A DNA stretch of 64,000 nucleotides, from NCBI GenBank assembly GCA_000507305.1, contig DF241726.1, positions 1 to 64,000 on the forward strand. The letters run 5' to 3'. Both the position numbers and the translations under genes were made by a program. The notes under the pieces are model-generated. The model was not told where the DNA came from. It saw only the letters and a list, made by a program, of their open reading frames with translations, and searched no databases. The stretch's first letter is position 1; each line of letters opens with the position of its first letter. The DNA is from Breviolum minutum Mf 1.05b.01. Taxonomy: Eukaryota > Sar > Dinophyceae > Suessiales > Symbiodiniaceae. This document shows positions 53,992-64,000 of this stretch, in pieces.

Positions 53992-54329
53992 CGGTTGAAG
54001 CGGTTTTTGTTTGGGTTTTTTTGGAAGTGTTGCGATGCAGCTTGGTGCAATTGGTCTCTGCGTTTTGTTGGAAACTCCTTGTTTTTGTTTTTACTAGGTC
54101 CCTTCCTACAAAGATCAAATTCCGAAACAATCTGTTTATAACACAGGTGTCACAAGAAAGTTCTGTGGATCTAGGATCTACCTGTCATGTTCAAGGAGCC
54201 TGTCAAGCTGCAGAGGTTTATATCCAGAAGACTTCCAGAAGACTGAGAGGTACACACAAAACATTCCATTTTGGCACATGTGACAGTTAAAGCTTCAGAT
54301 CTTTGATGACCAAACCATCAAACCTTCAC

Positions 54330-55010
54330 CATAGATCCTGCACTGTGTAAATCCCAATCCTGCTGCGGTTGTCCCGCCCGCAGGTTCGGAGGGAAGTACC
54401 TGGCAACACGGCGCGAGTATCCCTGGCCCTTGTGAAGGCACCCGTGGAAAACCATTTAAGTGACAGACACCGGTTTTGATTTACAGAAATTGCTGGGGTG
54501 GAAAGTCCATGAACGTATGTCCCTGCAAATGCCCTTCCTTCAAAATTTGTGCCCACATCACTACATCTTTTCACTGGCACACCTCCATAAAACGTCAACT
54601 CTATCTTGGCCACTGCTGATGAGCCCCAAGCAACAATGTTGCTCAACGCTACTGTGCTCCATGCACCCATGCACTGGTTGGAGGCATTGGTCACTGCTCA
54701 CATCTGAATGGGGTGGTTAAAGGCATCAGCACCAAAGAACATGGTGCTTGCCTTCCACCATTCCATCAAGATCTGGGACACATCAGTTGTAGGCACATGC
54801 AGAACACACCATCGACTACATGTTGGTCACTTGATGCGTTCCCGGCACCAATCGGCTGTTTGGTGGCATTAGCTCCACCAAACATCTACCCCATGTTTGT
54901 CACTNTTGGTCACTGCTGACATGTTCCAGGCCCCAATGGGCTGGTTGAAGGCATCAGCACCAAAGAACATGGTGCTTGCCTTCCACCATTCCATCAAGAT
55001 CTGGGACACA
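54330..55010 (-). pseudogene. decayed BspA-type (DUF285) leucine-rich repeat array
   Basis: DUF285 repeats of about 25 residues carry MF..A..FNQPIG.WN.S.VT. On the minus strand 55,010-54,910 reads MFFGADAFNQPIGAWNMSAV, and further units follow: MFGGANATKQPIGAGNAS near 54,880-54,830 and MFFGADAFNHPI near 54,750-54,710, which runs into a TGA. A 60-bp segment (atggtgcttgccttccacca and flanks) is repeated almost exactly at about 54,740-54,785 and 54,968-55,012. Frames shift between units, stops interrupt them and no start is seen, so I call it a pseudogene. It lies directly 5' of the hydrolase gene. An N at 54,905 sits inside. Confidence 0.6.
54905..54905. other. single N inside the DUF285 remnant
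   Basis: An undetermined base between near-identical repeats. Part of the array may have been collapsed here during assembly. Confidence 0.7.
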
Positions 55011-55059
55011 TGGGCATTGCCAATTCTGCGTGTGGGAAGTGTGCTTTATCGCCAAAGAC

Positions 55060-56094
55060 CAAAGATCGCTGAAAGCAACGTCAGACAGCAGACCATAGCG
55101 CACGGAGTTGCGAGAGCATGTGCATATTATTGATTTGTGGTGGGACCTAGACTTGAACAAGTCAGAATTGTGCACGACCGGGCGGTCGATGTATTTTCCA
55201 GCAGTTTCTATGTAACATCACACCAAGCTGGGATTCCGATGTTGATGCTCTTTCTGAAGATTGGAAAGTGCTGGTGGTGTCGATTGATGGAGCATTCATT
55301 GGTGTTGTCAGCATGATTTTCTTGATACTGCCTGCAACTCGAACCCACAGAAAAACAGCGAAAAAAAAACTTCAAAATCACTGCTGGTTTCTCCACAAAC
55401 CTTCAGAGACCTTCCAAAAAAAGTTGGAAGCTTCCAAGAATCCGACAGTATTGACATTTTTTTTACAGCTTTGATATCAACAAGACTTCTCTTCACACCT
55501 TGCGTTCCATCAGCCACCCGCTGTCAACCAGCACACCACCGGGCAACGCCTCGGGACCTCTCAGGGACCAAGGCGTTGACCTCCAAGGTTTCAAACGCAT
55601 TCAGTCAATTCCGGGATACGCCCACTTGCATGGATGATGACATGTTCCCTTATTTTCTAAACAAAACATCATATATGAAATCATATAGATGTTTGTTGAA
55701 ACACTCATTTTTCATGTAATGATCTGGAGTCATCCAATTGAAACAACCAAAAAAAAGGTTGTTTCAAGTTCCAGGTGCCTATATTCCGATTTTCTGCATT
55801 AGTATTCACCATGGACAGACATGTTTTCTTTTGTCAACACCAAACCAATGTTGTAAGGCGCGGCAGCAGCAATGCATGTTCTACATTTCGCGCCCGACGC
55901 AAAAGGAAAAAATCAACCACAAAGAGATGATATTACTGTACATCCTAGATGGTAAATTTGGGATATCCTATATGAGTTTGTAATGAACTACAAGCGATGA
56001 ATGGGTCCACTTTTTTAATTTTCACCATGTCTTACAATGAGTTAGTAACACATGACGTGACACACAAGCGTATTTCTTGGATCAATCCTCCCGT
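55060..56094. other. no gene recognised
   Basis: No exon matching a known family was found. The minus strand near 55,600-55,480 has some open, GC-richer sequence without clear identity. Poly-A runs occur at 55,350-55,370 and 55,745-55,755. Confidence 0.4.
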
Positions 56095-56420
56095 TTAGGA
56101 CGGACGCACTTTTTGCGCGAAGCATCCGTTGTGGTGGGATGGACGTACTCTTTGGATCTTTTTGTGATGAGCACTTTTTTGGCAGAAAACGTACCTTTTG
56201 GGAGGAGCATAGTTTGTGAGGTCGGGGCGCCTTTTGCACGAAGCATGCCTGTTGGGCCGAACATATATTTGGGGACAGGCGTACCTTTTGGTATGAGCGC
56301 GCTTTTTGGGATGACCGTAGTGCACATTTTGGTGCGAGAGCACCTTTTGTCACGAGTAAGTACCAGCATGTCTTTTGGATCCTTTTTCCTAGGGCTCGCT
56401 CGTTCTGGTACGAGCCTACA
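56095..56420. repeat. degenerate tandem repeat around a GC(A/G)CxTTTTGG word
   Basis: At least nine spaced copies of words such as GTACCTTTTGG, GCGCCTTTTGC, GCGCGCTTTTTGGG and GCACCTTTTGTC occur at spacings of about 18-50 bp. Both strands stay open through it, giving proline/lysine-rich frames on the minus strand. It looks like an old minisatellite, not a gene. Confidence 0.6.
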
Positions 56421-56640
56421 GAGCTTATAAATAGTGGATCCTTTTTGGCCTCAATACTGGGACGAGGCCCAAGGCGGGTGACAGGAGGCAAGTGGAGGAA
56501 GACAAAAGCAAACAAAATTGAACCCGTCACAGGAACACGTAGCAAACAATCAGCACCGCGTTGGAATTGAAGTTGTTTGTCCTGAGAAATCTTCAGAAAG
56601 CGATGAACATCTCACAAGATCGAAGTCTAAAACCAGAACT

Positions 56641-57489
56641 CTTTGAGATGCAAAATCATTTACCCACAATCCATTGTGTCGTGTAGACGTGCAGATGGAG
56701 GTGGAAGCAGGTCTCTGGAATCAAGAGCGTGCTCAGCGTGCCCAGCGTTTGCAACATGGTTTTCCAGAGATGCAGCAATGAAATTGAGTTGGGAGAGGTG
56801 AAGGAGGGGCCCAAAATTTCAAACAGGTCCCAAATTGTCACAATGTCTGCAAAACCTTGAAATGGGGGCAAGTCATCCCTGCATAACTCTATTCTTCTGG
56901 TGTGATAGAAGCATCTGATATCAATAAAAATTGAGCCATCCAGCCAGCCAGCCATTCATGCAATTCAATGTATGCAATGCAGGTCAGTTCAATTCCATTT
57001 GATTTGCTTCGATTCGATTCAATGTATTGAAGTTCATCCAATTCAAATTCGGTTTCATTTCATTTCATGTCATTTCAGTTCAATTCAATTCAATCAAGTG
57101 CCTGCATCCAACCCCAGCTGCCAATTGAACCAGCATTTTACGCTGCACTTTCCAGACTTTCCGGGCCTCCTGTAACTTCCCATGCCTTTCCTGACGCCTC
57201 TTGAGCACTACCAGTCACTACCACAAGCACCTGCCAAAGATGGCTGGTCAACGGATCAGACGAGTCCAACTGATCTGTGCAACGAAAAAGCTAGCGAACG
57301 TTCGTGTTGAACAAGTGTTCTGGATTCACTTGGACTGTTTCTGACACGGCTTGTAAATGTTTGTAAGTAGGCCCGTGCTTGGGTGTCACTTTGTCAATAG
57401 ACTCGAAAACTCAACGGTCACAATGCCTTTTGATGCGTTCAGCGGTGCTATGAGCTATGGAATCTATGCAAAAATGAAGTGTGGATGAA
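56641..57489. repeat. tandem duplication, flank copy 1 (3' flank of the LRR duplicate)
   Basis: This segment is homologous to 58320-59174 in the same order. Both start CTTTGAGATG and share GTGTAGACGTG-like, GATGGAGGTGGAAGCAGGT, GGATCAGACGAGTCCAACTG and GAACAAGTGTTCTGGATTCA. It contains CAATT/TCGATT-type simple sequence around 56,950-57,090. Together with 57490-58319 it forms one unit of a tandem duplication of about 1.7 kb. Confidence 0.85.
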
Positions 57490-58319
57490 GGCTTGTTGTT
57501 TGCCACCAGAAGCGCTAACAACAACATCCGCACATTCTAAGATAAACCTGATGGCGACAAAGTACAAGCACAGGGAACACAACTCAAATTTCGCTCGACA
57601 CAGCGTGTCAGCGATGATCCAAGCATGTTGCCACTCAAATACAAAGACTCCAAGGCCGAGAGCCCAGAAAAGACCTCTGATGGCAATTGGCTGAGCTCGT
57701 TGTTCCACAAAAACAATGTCTCCAAGGCCGAGAGCCCAGAAAAGACCTCTGGTGGCAATTGGCTGAGCTTGTTTTTCCGCAAATCTAAAGTCTGCAAAGA
57801 TGTGAGCCCAGAAAAGACCTCTGATGGCAATTGGCTGAGCTTGTTGTCCCACAAATTCAAAGTCTCCAAGGCCGTGAGCGCAGAAAAACCTCTGATGGCA
57901 ATTGGCTGAGCTCGTTGTCCCACAAATTCAAAGTCTCCAAGGCCGTGAGCGCAGAAAAACCTCTGATGGCAATTGGCTGAGCTCGTTGTCCCACAAATTC
58001 AAAGTCTCCAAGGCCGTGAGCGCAGAAAAACCTCTGATGGCAATTGGCTGAGCTCGTTGTCCCACAAATTCAAAGTCTCCAAGGCCGTGAGCGCAGAAAA
58101 ACCTCTGATGGCAATTGGCTGAGCTCGTTGTCCCACAAATTCAAAGTCTCCAAGGCCGTGAGCCCAGAAAAGACCTCTGATGCCAATTGGCTGAGCGCGT
58201 TGCCCCACAATTTCAAAGTCTCCAAGGCCGTGAGCCCAGAAAAGACCTCTGATGGCAATTGGCTGAGCTCGTTGTCCCACAAATCTAAAGTCTGCAAAGC
58301 CGTGAGCCCAGAAAAGACC
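57490..58319 (-). pseudogene. truncated, frameshifted LRR duplicate
   Basis: The minus strand carries 24-codon LRR units (LTALETLNLWDNELSQLPSE pattern) and the same C-terminal cap as the main gene (TRCVERNLSCVPCAC, then a stop near 57,537). The 5' part of the gene is absent: the LRR coding starts abruptly at 58,319 next to duplicated flank. Units between about 57,830 and 58,114 are 71 bp long instead of 72, each lacking one base in the GAGCCCAGAAAAGACC region, so the frame changes at every unit. Units on both sides are 72 bp. No start codon or anchor is present. It is best seen as an expanding pseudogene. Confidence 0.8.
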
Positions 58320-59174
58320 TCTTTGAGATGTAGAATCAATCAAAATCATTTAGATACCCACCATCCATTGTGTCGCGTAGACGTGTAGATGGAGGTGGAA
58401 GCAGGTTTCTGGCATCAAGATGGTGCTCAGCCTGCCCAGGGTTTGCAACATGGTTTTTTCGACATGCAATGAAATTGAGTTGGAAGAGCTGAAGGGGGCT
58501 GCACCAAAATAATTTCAAACAGGTCACAAAATGTCACAAACCTTCAAAAGATTGAAATAGGAGCAAGTCATCCCTGCATAGCTCTATTCTTCTTGTGTGA
58601 TAGAATCGTCTGATATCGCTAAAGATTGAGACACTATTTATCCGTCTATCCCTCTATCTGTCTATTTGTCCAACAGTTTTTTTGTCCATCCAGCCAGCCA
58701 GTCGGCCATCCAGCCATCCATGCAATGCATGCAGTTCAATTCAATGCAATGCAGGTCGGTTCAACTCCATTCCATGTGCTTCGATTCGATTCAATGTATT
58801 TAACAATGCAAGGCAAATTCTGTTGCATTTCATTTGATGTCATTTCAGTTCAATTCAATTAAGTGCCTGCATCCAACCCCAGGTGCCAAAAGCATTTACA
58901 CTATATACACTTGCCAGACTTTCCGGGCCTCCTGTGACTTCCCATGCCTTTCCTGATGCCTCTTGAGCTCTATCACAAGCACCTGCCAAAGATGGTTGGT
59001 CCACGGATCAGACGAGTCCAACTGATCTGTGTAACACAAAATCAAATGAACATTCGTGCTGAACAAGTGTTCTGGATTCAGTTGGACTACACGGTGTCAC
59101 TACACTGGAAAACTCAACGGTCACAATGCCTTTTTAGCCTTCGGCGGTGCTATGAGCTATGGAATCTAATGTAA
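58320..59174. repeat. tandem duplication, flank copy 2 (3' flank of the main LRR gene)
   Basis: Homologous to 56641-57489. It includes a TCTATC/CCATCCAGC simple tract at about 58,640-58,720 and the shared GGATCAGACGAGTCCAACTG and GAACAAGTGTTCTGGATTCA words. Confidence 0.85.
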
Positions 59175-59243
59175 GATGAAGCATGGAAGAAGGCTTGCTG
59201 TTTGCCGCCAGCACGCTTCCGCTGACAACAAGATCCGGACATT

Positions 59244-62200
59244 CTACGACAAAACCAATGGCGACGAAGTGCACGCACCGGGAACACAACTCAAATTTCG
59301 CTCCACGCAGCGTGTTAGCGATGATCCAAGCGGGTTGCCACTCAAATACAAAGTCTCCAAAGCCGTGAGCCCAGAAAAGACCTCTGAAGGGAACTGGCTG
59401 AGCTTGTTGTCTCCCAAATCCAAAGTCTCCAAGGCCGTGAGCCCAGAAAAGACCTCTAAAGGCAACTGGCTGAGCTTGTTGTCACTCAAATGCAAAGTCT
59501 CCAAGGCCGTGAGCCCCAGAAAAGACATCTGAAGGCAACTGGCTGAACTTGTTGCCACCCAAATCCAAAGTCTCCAAGGCCATCAGCCCAGAAAAGACCT
59601 CTAATGGCAATTGGCTGAGCTTGTTGCTTGTCAAAACCAAAGTCTTCAAAGCCTTGAGCCCAGAAAAGAAAAGTGAAGGCAACTGGCTGAGTTGGTTGCT
59701 CCACAAATTCAAAGTCTCCAAGGCCGTGAGCCCAGAAAAGACCACTGATGGCAATTGGCTGAGCTGGTTCCAGCGCAAATCCAAAGTCTCCAAGGCCGTG
59801 AGCCCAGAAAAGACCTCTGAAGGCAACTGGCTGAGCTTGTTGTTTCTCAAATCCAAAGTCTCCAAGGCCGTGAGCCCAGAAAAGACCTCTGAAGGCAACT
59901 GGCTGAGCTTGTTGTTTCCCAAATCCAAAGTCTTCAAAGCCGTGAGCCCATCCAAAAGTCCTTTCGGCAAGGATTTCAGAAAGTTTTCGCTAATGTCAAA
60001 CGTTTGGAGCTGCGCATTCTTCTGGAACAAGTCAAATGGGAGACTTTGGATCGAATTGCCCTGCACGATGCGCTTACCGTTCTTGTCCGATTTCCCTCCA
60101 AGCAAAAGGTGGTGCAAGGTTGGGAGATGGGAAAGATGGCCTGCAGACAAATTGGTGAGGAGGTTTTCGCTCAGGGACAGCAACTGGAGTTTCTCAAGTC
60201 CCATGAAGGCATCCGAATCCAGCTCTTCAAGCTTGGCACGGCCCAAGTCCAAAATTTTCAGGCACTTCAAATGCTTGAATCTTCCGGATGGCATGGCAAC
60301 AAGGGAACTGTTGGCGAGGGACATTTGCGTCGTGTGGCACCCTAACTGGTTGAAGGCTTTTGGTTCTATGCCACTGAGATTTGTCAACACCAGCTGCTTC
60401 TGCTGAAGCACGGCTGCCAAGCCACAGCTTTCGAGGTGGAGCCCTATGGCACTTTCGGAGCAACGACAAGGGAAGCAAGTGAAGTTACCCGAATGTCCGG
60501 GGTAAACTTCTTCAGATCTCAGCAGCATCACGAGGATGACCACTACACATGGCGTGTAACATGCTTGTAAAAAACGTCGACACCAAATTGGAGACCATGA
60601 AGTCCTAAATGAGATCTTTTCCTTGGACTTGGACTCTGTCCTCCCATATCCTTGAGCTGTCCTTTCGACTGCTCTGCAAGCACAACAAACGTGTGCCACA
60701 CTCACGTACACTGCCAGGTACTGAAGCATGTCCGATGGAAATGCAAATACTGGGCTGATACCTGTGAATCGCTGGTGAAATGGTGAGTTTCACCATGGGA
60801 GTCTTTGAAAAAAATGCCCAAAAAACAGCAAAAACATCGAAACAAATCAAAGACACATTGTGACATTGAAACTTCAAATGTTCCAGAAATTTGGCGAGGT
60901 ACTGTTGCTGAACTTCAGTTCCTCTAGATCTCCAAAGTTGCCACTGGCAGAGGCCTTCAGGGACAGCTCTGACATCCCAAGGACCACCATCACAAGATAG
61001 GTCAGCACATAGCCCAAATCCAAGACCACATCCATCATGGCAGAGTTATAGCGGCACCAGGTGGAACTTGGGAAAATGAAGAGCAGACTTGGATAAAGTC
61101 CATTCCATAGCAGCAATCCAAAAAAACACCAGAAAGCCAACTGCAAGGACTGGACTGCTGCTCGTTGTTCCATCCCGAAAATCACAATACCTCCCAGGAG
61201 CCGCAACTTGCCGAAAGCTTGGAGCAAGACAGTGACAAATTGGAGAGCAGCAACTTTGGCAACCTTGGTCCGGAACATGTTGCGACATCCTGCCCACTCA
61301 ATGCTTTCTTATCATATGATCATTTAAATATCTTCAGACTATTTTAGTCATTTTGGATCATTTTAGTCTGTATGTCTATTCGCGTGCAGCATGCCCAGCA
61401 TGCCCCGAGGCGGTCCCAAGCTGGTCTACAAATTCAGGCAGACTTGAGACTTATTCCCCAAATTAGCGGTTCTTACTTCAAGTGTCGGGGTGGGTTTTCG
61501 CAAATTTTCCTGGCTTGCTGCTCGCGGGGTTCCCGGAGGGTGTCGTGAAGGGTGTCGCTGTGGTGGTTGTGGCCGTTCGCGGATGCGGCGAAGAGGTGTC
61601 GCGAACGGCGGATAGATACAGTTTTGTTTGCCCTTTTTGAAAAAGCAATAAGTAAAAACAAGGGTGCTCGGTCCGTGCTATTATTGCTATTTGAGGTCTA
61701 TGCTGGTATATTAAAGGGAAACATTTCTGCAACCTTTTGCAACTAGGCAACGTAGTGATTCCCGTGGATTCCGAAATGTCGTTCATAAATGATCTGGGAC
61801 AAAGTCAGCCTCCGAACCAGGCGATGGCAGAAAAGGTCATGAGCAAAAACAATGACCAACACTGCATAAGGCAAGGATAAACAAATGGCACTCCACCACG
61901 TCTTGTCTTCCACCATCTCTGATTCTTGAATCTTCAGGAACTCCACAAATTGGGACGGCAAGGCTTCTCTCAGCTGCCGTGGCGCATAGCGCACCAAATA
62001 TTGGCACGAAAAAAATGCTGCTGTCAGCAAAGCAACGCAGCGGATCAAAGCCATAGAGCTCTGCAAGCCGAAACTTTTCACAAAACTCCTCGTCGACGGT
62101 GTGTCCCCACAGATCGCACCACGAGATCCCGCAGATGGCTGTCTTTCGGTGTTGTGAAGTTGCCATCTGCGGGGTTTGGACTCATCCAGGAGACCAAAGG

Positions 62201-62278
62201 CATCGGCCAAGCGCCGAAGGCCACCGAAGTCCTCCGCCAAGGACGACACCAGCAGAACCACTGTGGCCAAGTAACCTG
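59244..62278 (-). CDS. multi-span membrane protein with leucine-rich repeats, broken by one frameshift
   Basis: Exon A (62278 to about 61,745) follows a GATTCAG acceptor and has two hydrophobic spans (LIRCVALLTAAFFSCQYLV and AICLSLPYAVLVIVFAHDLF). Exon B (about 61,278-60,885) has LQLAFWCFFGLLLWNGLY and VVLDLGYVLTYLVMVVLGM. Exon C (about 60,761-59,244) follows an ACAG acceptor, has one more span (ACYTPCVVVILVMLL), a cysteine cluster (CFPCRCSES), irregular LRRs, then 24-residue units of the LTALETLDLxxNKLSQLPSE type and a C-terminal cap (TRCVERNLSCVPGAC). One extra base in a C run at 59,514-59,517 shifts the frame between the sixth and seventh regular units; three more units follow in the new frame. 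Spans followed by LRRs recall a large LRR membrane family of dinoflagellates. Further 5' exons lie to the right. Probable role: surface recognition, inferred only. Confidence 0.8.
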
Positions 62279-62384
62279 AATCAGCAGCTCCGCATTTGTG
62301 AAAATGTATGAAAATGTGAAGGTCCGGGGCCTTCAACTCAACTTACTCTTTTTCATCAAATAATGTTTTACAAATTATGTATAT

Positions 62385-62425
62385 ATATTTTTTTATATCT
62401 ATATAATATATATATATATATCGGC
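62385..62425. repeat. TA microsatellite
   Basis: A TATATA tract in the intron between two exons of the LRR-type gene. Confidence 0.8.
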
Positions 62426-62429
62426 CCTG

Positions 62430-63790
62430 GAACGCGCCGAACAAAAACAATCCCTTCCACACAAAGGAGCCTTCAATCGAGACAATGATCTTGGAGCACC
62501 TCATCTGTTCTTCTTGAGCAAAGCCATCCCACAATGCCACGATTCGCACACCTTGTTCCTCACTTTGAAGCTTTGTGCTCAATGAAGTCCAGACTCTTTG
62601 CACTTCTGGAAGAGAATCGCAATAAACCTCGCAGTGGAGGATGTCCAAATGATCAGCTCCTCGCAGAAAAACGTCTTCGAATTGTTCATTTCAAATTCTT
62701 TAGAACTTTAGGATCACCGTCAGCTTTTAGAATCTTCAAATTTGAAGATCGCCCTCGTATCTAACGCAACCGGACATACACTGCAGTTAGGCTTGATTGC
62801 TTGAAAGACTAGTTGGTGGTACCTGGATGATATGCTGACTATATGCTGCATGATCTTACGCTCTTGCCGTCCTTGACAACCAGCATCCGATAAATCTGTA
62901 AGGCATCTGATCTTGGCCTCCACTGGGCCTACTTCGTTGGACTCCATGATTGCATGACACACCTCTGTCCTTAGAACAGGGTATCTCAATGTATTTGACA
63001 TGTCATGGAGACTTCCCAGGTAAAAGAAATCCAGGAATTTGTATGTTCTGAGCACTGTTGTCTCAACTTCTGATGGCTGGTTGCTAAATATTCAATATTG
63101 TCTCCAGTGAACGCTACGGGCCTACATCCTGATGTTGATTCAGAAGATCGGCATGTCCAAAACTCAGAGTAGATCTGCTCAAAGAAGCCACAAAAAAGCA
63201 TTGGAAAACTGCACTGAGAATGGATTTCACTGTAATCACTATTTATCACGCACCTCTCAGTTCATGAGATTGCGTCCTATACATGGCGTACATTGTCCAA
63301 ATTTTCCGCGAAAAACTCTGAACTTTGTAAATCTAAGCTGAGCTGCTCAAAGCGTGGAGCATGCTTTCTTGCCTGCAGAAAATTGTTCCTCCTCGGTGTC
63401 AGGCGATAGAAAATGCTGCACAGGTCTATCGTGTGGCCCTGGCATTCCTAGAACCTTTTTCCAAATCTGGTGACACATGGCCGGCAAGTGGCCTACTTTG
63501 CTCAAATCCTGTGTTTCACAAGCCTTTTTAACATCTTGTAACATCTTGCAACATCTTGTAACATCTCTTGTAACATCTTGCCTCTTAGAATAGCGACCTG
63601 GCCGAGTCCCAAGTGTCATGCTGAAATCCCGTTGAGGCCAAGTGGCAACGACTGTGCATCTTGTCGTACCTCCTCGATGCTTGGATAGGCATCTGCAGAT
63701 CTTCCGAAGACCAGAGAAGTATGCGACAAATTTTCGGGTTGAAGCACCTGCGTCGCATAAAGGATCGAGTTTCAGAAGGCAAGGCTCGAC
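62430..63790 (-). CDS. 5' exons of the LRR membrane gene, or an upstream gene; continues past the right edge
   Basis: Four minus-strand exons look strongly coding. They are about 63,780-63,625 (TSLVFGRSADAYPSIEEVRQ), 63,447-63,290 (after TTCTAG; IDLCSIFYRLTPRRNNFLQ, FEQLSLDLQSSEFFAENLD), about 63,076-62,825 (LRTYKFLDFFYLGSLHDMSN, EVGPVEAKIRCLTDLSDAG) and about 62,690-62,430 (ILHCEVYCDSLPEVQRVW, GVRIVALWDGFAQEEQMRC). No domain was recognised. They lie directly 5' of the LRR gene's membrane exon in the same direction, and no stop or start separates them clearly, so one long gene is likely. The window end cuts it. Confidence 0.55.
63528..63583. repeat. short tandem repeat of about 11 bp
   Basis: Five imperfect copies of AACATCTTGTA (aacatcttgt, aacatcttgc, aacatctcttgt). 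It lies between two exon candidates on the minus strand. Confidence 0.75.
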
Positions 63791-63799
63791 ATGTTGCAA

Positions 63800-64000
63800 A
63801 TGTCAAACTTTCAACATGTTTCAAGAATTCAATCATCATTCAATCACCTGTTCGCGCTGTTTGGCGATTGGGGTTGACACACACTGACCGTCTTGACACG
63901 TGATTACATAAGTCACGCAATCATTGAATTTCAAGCGAACTGCACCCGTGAATAGATGGCTTCAGATGCCAATGCCAACTCCAGCGTAGCTCGTTGCATG
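63800..64000. other. right edge; nothing recognised
   Basis: No exon was recognised in the last 200 bases. The minus-strand gene above presumably starts beyond this point. Confidence 0.4.

Noticed and set aside
57448-58388. Several separate LRR genes on either strand
   Set aside because: They are pieces of one frameshifted duplicate, cut apart by the 71-bp units.
59549-60406. Plus-strand open frame of 285 codons with repeated KVSKAVSPEKTS
   Set aside because: It is the complement of the LRR array. The minus strand gives canonical LRRs with an anchor and cap, so the plus frame is a shadow caused by the 72-bp period.

Overview
This is nuclear DNA of a eukaryote, most likely a dinoflagellate (perhaps Symbiodiniaceae). 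That is an inference from gene style and content; no ribosomal or organelle marker is present. Every gene I can recognise lies on the minus strand. Genes are split into short exons (about 45-150 nt) separated by introns of roughly 0.2-1 kb, and several splice donors are GC instead of GT. Dynactin p62 (DCTN4) argues against a land plant. Exons were found by reading frames and matching conserved family motifs, so gene ends and many splice sites are approximate and some small exons are surely missed.

Reading the minus strand from the right edge: a large membrane protein with leucine-rich repeats (LRR) enters from beyond 64,000 and ends near 59,244, broken by one frameshift. It is followed by a truncated, frameshifted tandem duplicate of its 3' end (57.5-58.3 kb) and a decayed BspA-type (DUF285) LRR remnant (54.3-55.0 kb). 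Next come a membrane-anchored glycoside hydrolase with an F5/8 type C (discoidin) domain (53,991-49,720), a coding-like stretch of unknown identity (49.65-48.66 kb), and DCTN4 (48,304-44,499). An unidentified multi-exon gene follows (44.2-41.2 kb), then one protein with two ABM (antibiotic biosynthesis monooxygenase-like) domains or two tandem ABM genes (40.1-34.9 kb), and a poorly resolved region with exon candidates (34.3-30.9 kb). Further left are an ankyrin-repeat gene (29.4-27.4 kb), a CDF-type cation transporter candidate (26.5-22.6 kb), further unidentified exons (22.3-17.0 kb), a UPF0126/TRIC-type membrane protein (15,404 to about 12,084), and an ABC1/AarF-family atypical kinase (about 11,370-1,745).

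The genes share no obvious pathway. This looks like an ordinary co-directional gene cluster, not an operon-like system.

Introns and intergenic DNA carry at least five families of short hairpin (MITE-like) repeats of about 80-140 bp, found in two to six copies each. There is also a 0.6-kb foldback element with terminal inverted repeats and a 9-bp target duplication whose interior is pure microsatellite, plus TA, AAC/AACC, GGTAGT, GGAGCA and CCTT arrays. Four single N bases mark assembly joins. I saw no tRNA, rRNA, CRISPR or autonomous transposon gene. The most interesting items are the foldback element, the amplified out-of-frame 71-bp LRR unit, the anchored hydrolase (a possible bacterial acquisition), the double ABM protein, and an in-frame TGA in the UPF0126 gene.
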